A DNA stretch of 61,473 nt from an uncultured Saprospiraceae bacterium (GTDB taxonomy: Bacteria; Bacteroidota; Bacteroidia; Chitinophagales; Saprospiraceae): positions 1-61,473 of the forward strand of contig CALJVJ010000105.1 in the NCBI GenBank assembly GCA_937974625.1, written 5' to 3'. Positions 7,953-15,801 of the stretch are shown in pieces. Under the pieces are notes generated by a model that did not search any database, was not told where the DNA came from, and saw only the letters and a list, made by a program, of their open reading frames with translations. Position numbers and translations under genes: made by a program. The number at the start of each line of letters is the position of its first letter. Within the stretch, counting starts at the first letter, position 1.

Positions 7953-8759
7953 CTACGCAAAAATAGCTTCCCATTTTTTATATAAGTTAGGAGCGATTGC
8001 TTTGTACTTTTCAGGATGTGTAAAAAATAGGGTCCCACTTACAACACTTGGGTCAATTTCTGCTAGCCCAATTATTCCAGTTACATGCTCCTTTTTAAAT
8101 TTACTGATTTGTGTCAGTGTTTGCCAATCTTCCTCTTTTAAACTAGGATACTCTTTATTAGGATAAGACAATTGATAAACTTTGATGTATTCGTGCAAAA
8201 CAAGGTTGTAATATTGCTTTGGTTGCAAAAAGGGCCACATCATTTGTTGAGCAGAGAAAAGTAAGACGCCGTCTTCCGCAAAAATCTCCGAGGCATGTAG
8301 AGTTTCTGGAAATTGAGGTGATGGAAATGGAATCGTATAAACAACAATTCTTTCAAACATTGGTAGCAAAAAATCTTTTTGATTAAAAGTCATTTGTACA
8401 ATATTTACTGCGACGACTCCTTTAATATCACTTGGAACATTATCCCAACCTTTGGGCATAAAATCTACAGCTATCATATACAGCGCCATTCGGTTTCTAA
8501 ATTTCTTTTTATCGTTGACAGACAAGTTATTATAAAAAGGAAGATTCTTTATTAATAATTGTCTCATTTGTTTGTCAATGTCAGGCGGGAACCTTTTGTA
8601 CCACCACCAATTTATTTGAGGACTAAAAGTATAAATAAGTGCTAAGGCAATGACAAAAACCAAAAGGAAACCAGAAAAAATATCATTTTTTTCGAGCGTC
8701 AAGTAACCAAAGAGCGCTGTTAAAATTAAAAATGGGATAGAAATAAGTCTAGCAGGCAT
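7953..8759 (-). CDS. MtfA-like protein with degenerate HExxH motif
   Basis: 268 residues with two hydrophobic segments at the N-terminus (about 4-50). The rest follows the layout of the MtfA / M90 zinc peptidases: an LPFYNNLS segment, a conserved helix (DKKKFRNRMALYM), a central strand IVVYTIPF, and the expected metal-site helix NLVLHEYIKVYQL. In active MtfA that helix reads HExxH; here it is HEYIK, so the second zinc His is Lys. This points to a non-catalytic relative or a protein with altered metal binding. MtfA in E. coli regulates the glucose repressor Mlc, and no such partner is expected here. Family assignment is by pattern only. The gene is divergent from citrate synthase. Confidence 0.65.
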   Translation of the reverse strand: MPARLISIPFLILTALFGYLTLEKNDIFSGFLLVFVIALALIYTFSPQINWWWYKRFPPDIDKQMRQLLIKNLPFYNNLSVNDKKKFRNRMALYMIAVDFMPKGWDNVPSDIKGVVAVNIVQMTFNQKDFLLPMFERIVVYTIPFPSPQFPETLHASEIFAEDGVLLFSAQQMMWPFLQPKQYYNLVLHEYIKVYQLSYPNKEYPSLKEEDWQTLTQISKFKKEHVTGIIGLAEIDPSVVSGTLFFTHPEKYKAIAPNLYKKWEAIFA

Positions 8760-8775
8760 ATAATTTCTGATTTTG

Positions 8776-8808
8776 TTTGTTTCTTTTCCTTGTAGATGCG
8801 TATTTTTG
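8776..8808 (+). promoter_or_regulatory. Putative promoter toward citrate synthase
   Basis: TTTG (8776-8779), a 21-base spacer and TATTTTTG (8801-8808) match the Bacteroidota -33/-7 pattern (TTTG, 19-21 bases, TAnnTTTG). It implies a leader of about 180 bases before the ATG at 8992. A 10-base direct repeat AACTAAACGT occurs in that leader at 8874-8883 and 8921-8930. Confidence 0.5.
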
Positions 8809-8855
8809 TAGCTTTTGGAGGATTCTCAACTCTTTAAAGGTAAAAATACCTAATA

Positions 8856-8863
8856 CAAAACTA
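8856..8863 (-). promoter_or_regulatory. Putative -7 box for the MtfA-like gene
   Basis: On the minus strand this reads TAGTTTTG, a TAnnTTTG box 97 bases upstream of the start at 8759. No clear -33 element was seen. Confidence 0.35.
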
Positions 8864-8991
8864 CCCGAAAAATAACTAAACGTCATTTATCCTAATTAAA
8901 TTTCTAATTTTTCAGGAAAGAACTAAACGTTTTTTGTTATTTTTTGTAGATAATATAGATAACTAATAAAAATTTAAATATTCAAGATAGA

Positions 8992-10302
8992 ATGGACGTA
9001 TTAAAACAGAAGTTTCACGAAAAGTCGGCTGCATTAAGAACAGAAATAAGAGCTATTGTAAAAGCTAATGGCAATCAAGTTGTTGGTGACGTAAAGTTAG
9101 GTCAAGTATTTGGCGGAGCCAGAGGCATCAAAATGATGGTGTGGGAGACCTCTTCCTTAGATGCAGAAAAAGGGATTCGCTTTAGAGGCTATTCTATTCC
9201 TGAATTAAGAGAATTATTACCAAAAGTACCAGGAGGGAAGGAGCCGCTTCCAGAAGCATTATTTTGGTTAATGTTGGTAGGAGAAATTCCAACAGATGAG
9301 CAGACGGCATGGTTGAGTGCAGAGTGGAGAAAAAGAGCGGGTGTTCCTGAGCACACATTCAAAGTATTAGAAGCGTTACCAAAGGATACGCACCCGATGA
9401 CTCAGTTCACGATTGCTATCAATTCTATGCAGACGGAGGGGGTATTCGCCAAGCGATATGCGGAAGGAATGAATAAGTTAGAGTATTGGGACGCAACATA
9501 CGAAGATGCGATGAACCTAATTGCAAAATTGCCTAGAGTTGCTGCTTATATCTACAGACGTACCTACCATAATGACAAACACATTGCGCCAGATAACTCC
9601 TTAGATTGGTCAGGTAACTTTGCCCACATGTTAGGAATCAAAGGAGATGATTTCAAGAGTTTGATGCGGCTGTATTTAACCATTCATGCAGACCACGAAG
9701 GTGGAAATGCCTCGGCACATACTGTGCATTTAGTCGGTTCTACTTTGAGTGACCCTTATTTATCGTTTGCGGCTGGAATGAATGCTTTGGCAGGACCATT
9801 ACACGGTTTGGCGAATCAAGAAGTAATCAAGTGGGTCTTTAAGATGATAGATGAAATTGGTACAAGAAAACCGACCAAAAAACAGATTGCAGATTATGTA
9901 AATAAGACGTTAGCTGAAGGGAAAGTAATCCCTGGTTATGGTCATGCCGTTTTAAGACAACCAGATCCAAGATTCACGGCACAAAAAGTTTTTGCACAAG
10001 AATATATTAAGAAGTCTGATATTGTAGAAGTAGTATGGAAAGCTTTTGAAGTAGTACCTCCAATTCTTCAAGGGTTAGGTAAAGTGAAAAATCCTTGGCC
10101 AAATGTTGATGCGCACTCAGGAGCAATATTGGTTCATTATGGAATGACTGAATACAGTTTCTATACCGTGTTGTTTGGTGTTTCGAGAGCGTTAGGAGTA
10201 TTAGCAGCACAATGCTGGTCTAGAGCCTTAGGATTACCATTAGAGCGACCAAAATCAGTAACTTCAGAATGGATAAAGGAAGTAGCTGGAGCGACAGTTT
10301 AA
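8992..10302 (+). CDS. gltA: Citrate synthase (eukaryotic-like type)
   Basis: 436 residues. It condenses oxaloacetate and acetyl-CoA to citrate, the first TCA-cycle step, in the cytoplasm. The catalytic triad is intact: His271 in GPLHGLANQE, His318 in PGYGHAVLR and Asp373 in NVDAHSGA. HADHEGGNASAHT (232-244) is the other family hallmark. The length, the N-terminal extension and the HADHEGGN block resemble the mitochondrial-type enzyme found in part of the Bacteroidota, rather than the shorter E. coli or Bacillus type. It is a single-gene unit: divergent from the MtfA-like gene on the left and closed by a strong hairpin on the right. Confidence 0.97.
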   Translation: MDVLKQKFHEKSAALRTEIRAIVKANGNQVVGDVKLGQVFGGARGIKMMVWETSSLDAEKGIRFRGYSIPELRELLPKVPGGKEPLPEALFWLMLVGEIPTDEQTAWLSAEWRKRAGVPEHTFKVLEALPKDTHPMTQFTIAINSMQTEGVFAKRYAEGMNKLEYWDATYEDAMNLIAKLPRVAAYIYRRTYHNDKHIAPDNSLDWSGNFAHMLGIKGDDFKSLMRLYLTIHADHEGGNASAHTVHLVGSTLSDPYLSFAAGMNALAGPLHGLANQEVIKWVFKMIDEIGTRKPTKKQIADYVNKTLAEGKVIPGYGHAVLRQPDPRFTAQKVFAQEYIKKSDIVEVVWKAFEVVPPILQGLGKVKNPWPNVDAHSGAILVHYGMTEYSFYTVLFGVSRALGVLAAQCWSRALGLPLERPKSVTSEWIKEVAGATV

Positions 10303-10336
10303 AAAAATTAATCCTTCTTAGGGATGCTTAAATATA

Positions 10337-10371
10337 AAAAGCGGTATCGAAACATGTTCGATACCGCTTTT
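10337..10371. terminator. Bidirectional intrinsic terminator between gltA and the MFS gene
   Basis: Perfect 15-bp stem (AAAAGCGGTATCGAA at 10337-10351 with its complement at 10357-10371), loop ACATG, followed by T-rich sequence; the left arm starts with A residues, so it works in both directions for the two convergent genes. Confidence 0.92.
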
Positions 10372-10406
10372 TTATTTTATTTAAATTAATATTTTATATC
10401 GCTTAA

Positions 10407-11615
10407 TTAAACCGAAGCAGGCGTTCGATTTTTCATCCAGAAATAAAGAATACCGAAGGCTACAATTAATATTGCAGGGAAGGTAACCATTGTCCCTAAA
10501 GTAGCCTGTCCTGCAACCAATTCTAATTCATCTCCAGTAAGTCCTGTTTCGGCAGCTATTGCCTTATCACTGTCAATCCATCTACCGATAATTGGTTGGA
10601 AGATTGAAGTAGAAAACATACCTACCGCACCAACTATTGACATACCTAAAGCACCACTTTCTGGAATATAGTCTGCTACAAACCCAATCATATTAGGCCA
10701 GAAATAAGCTACTCCCAATGCAAAAATGAAGGCAGCAACATAAGCCATATTTCCAGTTTGTGTACTTAGTAAATAAACACCGAGAGCTGCTAAAATTGCG
10801 GAACCTAATAAAACGCCTGTTGTATTGAATTGATGTACCATTTCTCCTCCAAAATAACGAGCAACAGCCATCACACCTGTTACTAAAGCTAATATCAACA
10901 TTGGCTGAGCACCACTTTTAGCTAAAATCAAGCTAGACCATTGTTGTGGCCCAAACTCTGAAATAGCTGTCAATGCCATACAAGCCGCCATAAATAAAAA
11001 TAACGGAGAAAACATTGCTTTAAAGTTACTCGTAATTGAAGCAGCTTCTGCAACTTTAGCTTTTGGCCAATCTGAAGAGATAAATAAATAGGCATAAATC
11101 AACGTAGGAATGACCATCATTGCTAATTGCATTTGATACCCGACACCTCCGTCAGTCATAAATTTGGATAATAAACTTCCAATCACAATACCTCCTGGAA
11201 ACCACATATGAAAACGATTCATCATTTTGCTCATCATATTTCCTTCATAAGCATCTGCAATCATAGGATTACAGGCAGCTTCTGTACATCCATTTCCTAA
11301 GCCTATTAATAAAGTAGAAATTAATAATGCCATATAACTACCAGAATAAATCGTCATGATAATACCTATCATATGGGCAAAAAAGGCAAATAACATAATT
11401 CGTTTTCCACCCACAGTATGGTATACTAGACCTCCAATGACCATTGCTATTGGAAATCCTAAGAACCACATTTGGTTAATAAATCCCAATTGTTGACCAG
11501 TTAGTCCCAATTCATCTTGTATTTGAGGCAGTACACCCGCTCTTAAACTGAACGACAATGCAGTTGTAATTAGGGCAAAACAACTACCATAAAAAAGCTT
11601 TTTTTCGTTTGTCAT
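10407..11615 (-). CDS. MFS transporter, probably for sugars
   Basis: 402 residues from the chosen ATG, with about 12 hydrophobic segments and a short cytoplasmic tail (MKNRTPASV). It belongs to the major facilitator superfamily: GLVYHTVGGKRIML fits the loop 2-3 signature region and IGLGNGCTEAACNP lies in TM4/5. An upstream in-frame ATG at 11678 would add 21 basic residues; I prefer the start at 11615, where the protein reads MTNEKKLFYG directly before TM1. The gene is divergent from two DUF1080 lipoproteins, a family that acts on (3-keto-)glycosides, so uptake of a sugar released by them is a reasonable inference. The substrate is not visible from sequence. Confidence 0.88.
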   Translation of the reverse strand: MTNEKKLFYGSCFALITTALSFSLRAGVLPQIQDELGLTGQQLGFINQMWFLGFPIAMVIGGLVYHTVGGKRIMLFAFFAHMIGIIMTIYSGSYMALLISTLLIGLGNGCTEAACNPMIADAYEGNMMSKMMNRFHMWFPGGIVIGSLLSKFMTDGGVGYQMQLAMMVIPTLIYAYLFISSDWPKAKVAEAASITSNFKAMFSPLFLFMAACMALTAISEFGPQQWSSLILAKSGAQPMLILALVTGVMAVARYFGGEMVHQFNTTGVLLGSAILAALGVYLLSTQTGNMAYVAAFIFALGVAYFWPNMIGFVADYIPESGALGMSIVGAVGMFSTSIFQPIIGRWIDSDKAIAAETGLTGDELELVAGQATLGTMVTFPAILIVAFGILYFWMKNRTPASV

Positions 11616-11770
11616 CTTTAAATTAGATTTTCGTTTTGAAAATAAGAAGCGACGAAAAATAAATTTTCCGTCAATCATGAATCTTTAAATTAGCATCCGT
11701 CAATGATACGGATTATTGATTTGTTTGCAAAATTTTAATTTCTAAAAATCGAAAAACCTTAAATATTAAA

Positions 11771-11788
11771 TAACTTTGGGTATTTTTG
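11771..11788 (+). promoter_or_regulatory. Two overlapping -7 type boxes for the DUF1080 gene
   Basis: TAACTTTG (11771-11778) and TATTTTTG (11781-11788) both fit TAnnTTTG and lie 85-102 bases before the ATG at 11873. No matching -33 TTTG was found at the right spacing. Confidence 0.35.
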
Positions 11789-11872
11789 ACACTAAGTACC
11801 CTGCTTTTTTAAGGAAATTTGCCGAATAATAAGTGAGTAAATCTAACGCCCTTAATTTTAAAAATACGAATA

Positions 11873-12637
11873 ATGAATTATCGACTTTTTTATGTGCTTT
11901 TACTTTTCACGTTCCTTCTTTCCTGTCAGAATCAATCTGAAACTCCAACGACTAAAAAAATAGAAGCAAAACCAGAAAAAGTCCAAGTCGTAGAATTGAC
12001 CAATTCAATTACCCAAAAAGAAAAAACTGATGGTTGGGAATTATTATTTGATGGTCGCTCTTTAGATAAATGGAAAGGCTATAATATGGAGGGAGGTGCC
12101 ATTCCTGCAACTTGGCAGGCTGCCAATGGCGAAATTCTAGGGCGAGGTAAAGATAATTTGATTACCAAAGAAAAGTATAGTGATTTTGATTTTATGATAG
12201 AGTTTAAATTAACGGAGGCTGCGAATAGTGGGATATTTTACTTTGTACAAGAAATTGCGGACCAGCCAATTTATCAGAGTGCGCCAGAATATCAATTGGT
12301 AGATAACCAAACTTACCTAAATACCCAAGGCGCAGATTTTATGCACAAACATTTGACAGGAGATGCCTTTAATTTATATGATGGAGTTATCAATCCTGCT
12401 ATTATGAAAGAAAAATGGTACACTGCTAGAATTAAAGTAGAAAAAGGGAAGGTTGAACATTGGCTAAATGGAAAACTATGCATTGAATATGATTTTAACT
12501 CAACAGAATGGAAAGAGCTAATTGCGAATAGTAATTTTAATAAGCAGTATTTTGCTAAGAATACTACAGGGCATATCGGATTGCAAGGTTGGGGGAATGA
12601 CATTAAATTTCGAAATATTAAAATCAAAAAACTTTAA
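11873..12637 (+). CDS. DUF1080 (3-keto-disaccharide hydrolase-like) lipoprotein
   Basis: 254 residues. A lipoprotein signal ends in FLLSC (Cys18), followed by a Thr/Lys/Glu linker to about residue 50. The rest is one DUF1080 domain, a concanavalin-like beta sandwich: GWELLFDGRSLDKWKGY (near 55-71), the NSGIFYFVQE strand, HKHLTGDAFNLYD, and GHIGLQGWGNDIKFRNIKI at the end. This family includes glycoside hydrolases that split 3-keto-disaccharides, and it is also found as binding modules. It probably acts at the outer membrane or periplasm. A second, shorter DUF1080 gene follows after 113 bases, and a divergent MFS carrier precedes it. Confidence 0.92.
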   Translation: MNYRLFYVLLLFTFLLSCQNQSETPTTKKIEAKPEKVQVVELTNSITQKEKTDGWELLFDGRSLDKWKGYNMEGGAIPATWQAANGEILGRGKDNLITKEKYSDFDFMIEFKLTEAANSGIFYFVQEIADQPIYQSAPEYQLVDNQTYLNTQGADFMHKHLTGDAFNLYDGVINPAIMKEKWYTARIKVEKGKVEHWLNGKLCIEYDFNSTEWKELIANSNFNKQYFAKNTTGHIGLQGWGNDIKFRNIKIKKL

Positions 12638-12750
12638 TATTAATGAAAAAATAAAGCAAGATGACCAATTTATTTTTTATAATTAACAGGAACTGAATCA
12701 AATTAGCAAATTTATTTTGCCCCATTATTAATAGGAAAAAAATAAAAATT

Positions 12751-13383
12751 ATGTTATCAAAAATTTTATCTCTTTTGGCTGTTGTTTTATGCCTAACCAA
12801 TTGCTCTGTCAAAAATACTGTTTTGGGAAGCAAAAATGATTCGAATGGAACAACTTCTCTTTTCAATGGAAAAGATTTAACGGGTTGGGAAATTTATGGA
12901 ACAGAAAAATGGTACGTTCAAGATGGAAATCTAGTCTGTGAAAGTGGTCCTGATAAACAATATGGATATTTGGCAACGACTAAAAAATTCAAGGACTTTG
13001 ACTTAACGCTTGAATTTCAGCAGGAAGCAAATGGTAATAGCGGTGTCTTTTTCCGCTCTTCTATTGAAGGTACAAAAATCACAGGTTGGCAAGCAGAAGT
13101 AGCTCCTCCAAATAATAACACAGGTGGTATCTATGAGTCCTATGGTAGAGGCTGGTTAATCAAACCAGACCCCGAAAAAGATAAAGCCCTAAAAATGGGA
13201 GAATGGAATAAGATGCGGATTAAAGCCATGGGAGATACCGTTACGACTTGGGTCAATGGTCAAGAAATGATTACTATTACAGATGCTAAAATAGGTGCAG
13301 CTATGGGACAAGTTGCATTACAGATTCACGATGGCGGAGGCATTAAAGTGCGGTGGAGAAATCTTCGGATACAAGAATTGTAG
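12751..13383 (+). CDS. DUF1080 (3-keto-disaccharide hydrolase-like) lipoprotein, short form
   Basis: 210 residues. The signal peptide ends VLCLTNC (Cys19). A single DUF1080 beta-sandwich follows: SLFNGKDLTGWEIYG, GYLATTKKFKDFDLTLEFQ, NGNSGVFFRSSIEG, GWQAEVAPPNNNTGGIYES, and a C-terminal GQVALQIHDGGGIKVRWRNL strand. The set NSGVFFRS plus GGIYES with WQAEV is the more canonical DUF1080 form; the upstream paralogue has diverged at these sites. Both are probably anchored in the same compartment and handle related glycosides. The start is supported by the signal peptide. A strong palindrome 18 bases after the stop probably ends the transcript. Confidence 0.92.
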   Translation: MLSKILSLLAVVLCLTNCSVKNTVLGSKNDSNGTTSLFNGKDLTGWEIYGTEKWYVQDGNLVCESGPDKQYGYLATTKKFKDFDLTLEFQQEANGNSGVFFRSSIEGTKITGWQAEVAPPNNNTGGIYESYGRGWLIKPDPEKDKALKMGEWNKMRIKAMGDTVTTWVNGQEMITITDAKIGAAMGQVALQIHDGGGIKVRWRNLRIQEL

Positions 13384-13400
13384 TAAATACTCCTCTAATT

Positions 13401-13435
13401 GAACCCTCCAAGGGTTTGAAACCCTTGGAGGGTTC
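13401..13435. terminator. Palindromic CCAAGGG repeat, probable terminator (copy 1)
   Basis: Perfect 16-bp stem GAACCCTCCAAGGGTT (13401-13416) with 13420-13435 and a 3-base loop. It is far more G+C rich than its surroundings and lacks a long T tract. A very similar palindrome is at 53505-53537, so this is a repeated sequence as well as a possible terminator for the DUF1080 pair. Confidence 0.7.
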
Positions 13436-13591
13436 GCCTACTAAAAGACGAGTTATTATTTAAACATTACTTAACAAAAACAGTGTATCTTTTCTAGCAA
13501 AAATTTCGTTACTTTATTGATGAACTTTAATACTTGAAGGAAGTCTTTATTATCAATGATTTTCTTCTTTATTACACAAATAAATAATCCA

Positions 13592-14341
13592 ATGAAATTA
13601 TTAAAATTTACACTTACGCTTTTTATCGGTCTTTTGTTTTTTTCTGCAACTACACAAGCTCAAGTAAAAGCATTCGGTCAAGCAGGATTTAGTGGTCAAG
13701 GAGTAGAACTTAAACCAGGTAAATATGCTTATGGGCAATTAAAAAATAGAGGACTGACTTCCTTAGAAGGCTTACGAATTCCGATAGGTTGTGATGTAAA
13801 AGTATATGCTAATGCTAATTTGCAAGGAGAAGCCAAGCGTTTCTCCAAAAATAATGCTAGCATTGGTAAATCAGGCGAATATTCTTTGAAAGTGAACTGT
13901 GGAAGTGTAAGTGCGCAACCAGGGTTTGCTATTGGCGCTTCTCACGAAGTAGGTCGTAAAGGGGATTTGATTTTTGTAGACGTTAATGTTACTGATTTTG
14001 ATAAAATTGTTTCCATGCAATATAGTATGAACTGGGACCCTAAGGTACTTCAATTTGAAAAGGTGCATAATTTTAAAATGAAAGACCTGAGTGGAGAAAA
14101 CTTTGGCTTAAAAGAAGCCCAAGAGGGAAATTTACTTTTAGCTTGGTACGACCAATCTGTTCAAGGGGTCAATTTGCCTAATGGCACTAATATTTACCAA
14201 GTGGTATTTAGAGTTATTGGTGATAGTGCAGAAAAATCTAAGATTAAATTTTCTAGTAAGCCAATTGTGATTGAAGTGATGAAAGCAGATGGTACGCCAG
14301 TTTATTTTAATAAATCAAATGGCTCGGTGACTTTGAAATAG
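13592..14341 (+). CDS. Secreted beta/gamma-crystallin plus cohesin-like protein
   Basis: 249 residues from the ATG at 13592, chosen because MKLLKFTLTLFIGLLFFSA then begins a normal signal peptide; an ATG 36 bases earlier would only add a hydrophobic stub. Residues about 25-103 look like one beta/gamma-crystallin domain with two Greek-key motifs (FGQAGFSGQGVELKPGKY and VYANANLQGEAKRFS). Residues about 112-249 look like a cohesin-type beta sandwich: FAIGASHEVGRKGDLIFVDV, MQYSMNWDPKVLQFEKV, NLLLAWYDQS and a closing GSVTLK strand. Both modules usually mediate binding; beta/gamma-crystallins often bind calcium. No enzyme domain and no T9SS tail is seen. An inferred role is adhesion or assembly outside the cell. 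Confidence 0.8.
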   Translation: MKLLKFTLTLFIGLLFFSATTQAQVKAFGQAGFSGQGVELKPGKYAYGQLKNRGLTSLEGLRIPIGCDVKVYANANLQGEAKRFSKNNASIGKSGEYSLKVNCGSVSAQPGFAIGASHEVGRKGDLIFVDVNVTDFDKIVSMQYSMNWDPKVLQFEKVHNFKMKDLSGENFGLKEAQEGNLLLAWYDQSVQGVNLPNGTNIYQVVFRVIGDSAEKSKIKFSSKPIVIEVMKADGTPVYFNKSNGSVTLK

Positions 14342-14385
14342 ATTAGCCTAAAGCAATAGCCAAGTTTTAACAGGCATTATTTGCC

Positions 14386-14421
14386 AAAAAAGGAAGTTCT
14401 TTTACTAGGACTTCCTTTTTT
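14386..14421 (+). terminator. Intrinsic terminator after the crystallin/cohesin gene
   Basis: The stem pairs 14386-14400 with 14407-14421 (core AAAAAAGGAAGT / ACTTCCTTTTTT) and runs into T residues. It separates this gene from argH. Confidence 0.85.
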
Positions 14422-14438
14422 TATTAGGTCGTACCCTC

Positions 14439-14446
14439 TACTTTTG
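14439..14446 (+). promoter_or_regulatory. Putative -7 box of argH
   Basis: TACTTTTG fits TAnnTTTG and lies 23 bases before the argH start, right behind the terminator of the upstream gene. No -33 TTTG at normal spacing. Confidence 0.5.
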
Positions 14447-14469
14447 CGTTTCATCAAAAAATCATTCGC

Positions 14470-15801
14470 ATGAAACTTTGGCAAAAGGATACGCAAATCA
14501 ATCAACAAATAGAAAACTTCACGGTTGGTCGAGATAGAGAACTTGATTTGTGGTTGGCAGCATATGATATTTTAGGCTCCTTGGCGCATATTGAAATGTT
14601 GGAAAGTATCAACTTACTTGAAAAGGAAGAACTAAGTCAATTGCAACAAGCACTTAAAAAACTCTACAAAAAAGCCATCAAAGGAGACTTTATTATTGAA
14701 GATGGTATCGAAGACGTCCACTCTCAAGTAGAATTATTGCTTACTACAGAACTCGGAGATATTGGTAAAAAAATTCACAGTGGTCGTTCTAGAAATGACC
14801 AAGTTTTAGTGGATTTGCGCTTATTTTTTCGGGCAGAAATTAAATCTTTAGCCGAAACAACTAATCACTTATTTGAAACTTACCTAGAACTAAGTAATAA
14901 ACATAAAGCTACCTTAATGCCCGGTTATACGCATTTGCAAGTAGCAATGGTTTCTTCTTTCGGATTGTGGTTTGGAGCCTATGCGGAATCATTAGTGGAC
15001 GATATGACTTTATTGCAATCTGTTTATAAAATTGTCAATCAGAATCCCCTTGGGTCTGCTGCGGGTTATGGGTCTTCTTTCCCGCTCAATCGAACTATGA
15101 CTACCGAATTATTGGGTTTTGATAACCTTAATTATAATGTGGTACATGCGCAGTTGGGTCGAGGGAAATCTGAGTTGTTTTTAAGCTTTGCCTTGGCTTC
15201 AATAGCTAGTACCTTAGGCAAATTTGCGATGGATGCTTGTTTGTATTGTAACCAAAATTATGGTTTCATCAGTTTTCCAGACGAATTGACTACGGGTTCG
15301 AGTATTATGCCGCACAAAAAGAATCCCGATGTATTTGAGCTGATTCGAGCTAAATGTAATAAGCTACTTAGCCTACCTACTGAAATTAGTATGACCATCA
15401 ATAATTTACCAGCTGGATACCACAGAGACTTTCAATTGCTAAAAGAATCTTTATTTCCTGCGATTGAAGATTTAAAAAGTTGTTTAGAAATAGCTACCTA
15501 TATGCTACAAAACATGCACATCAAAGAAGGCATCGTAGAGGACGAGCAATATAAATATTTATTTAGTGTAGAAGCAGTGAATAATTTAGTATTGAGTGGT
15601 ATCCCATTTAGAGATGCTTATAAAATTGTGGGCAAAGATATAGATAGTGGAAATTTTCAGCCTGACACGACCGTAAAACACTCACATGAAGGAAGTTTAG
15701 GAAATCTTTGCAATGAAGAAATTCAGGCAAAAATGAAACAGGTATGGAAAGGATTTAAATTTAATAAAGCAGAAAAAGCAATTAAGAAGCTGGTACGTTA
15801 A
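14470..15801 (+). CDS. argH: Argininosuccinate lyase
   Basis: 443 residues. It splits argininosuccinate into arginine and fumarate, the last step of arginine synthesis. Fumarase/aspartase superfamily signatures are present: HSGRSRNDQVLVDLRL, the GYTHLQVAM segment with the catalytic His, and the mobile loop GSSIMPHKKNPD with the catalytic Ser. Length is normal for the family. No other arg gene is in the window, so the pathway is scattered. The stop overlaps by four bases the stop of the convergent OmpA-family gene, so there is no room for a terminator between them. Confidence 0.97.
   Translation: MKLWQKDTQINQQIENFTVGRDRELDLWLAAYDILGSLAHIEMLESINLLEKEELSQLQQALKKLYKKAIKGDFIIEDGIEDVHSQVELLLTTELGDIGKKIHSGRSRNDQVLVDLRLFFRAEIKSLAETTNHLFETYLELSNKHKATLMPGYTHLQVAMVSSFGLWFGAYAESLVDDMTLLQSVYKIVNQNPLGSAAGYGSSFPLNRTMTTELLGFDNLNYNVVHAQLGRGKSELFLSFALASIASTLGKFAMDACLYCNQNYGFISFPDELTTGSSIMPHKKNPDVFELIRAKCNKLLSLPTEISMTINNLPAGYHRDFQLLKESLFPAIEDLKSCLEIATYMLQNMHIKEGIVEDEQYKYLFSVEAVNNLVLSGIPFRDAYKIVGKDIDSGNFQPDTTVKHSHEGSLGNLCNEEIQAKMKQVWKGFKFNKAEKAIKKLVR

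Noticed and set aside
12313..12627. 104-codon minus-strand frame inside the first DUF1080 gene
   Set aside because: Antisense shadow of a supported gene; cysteine/proline-rich noise.
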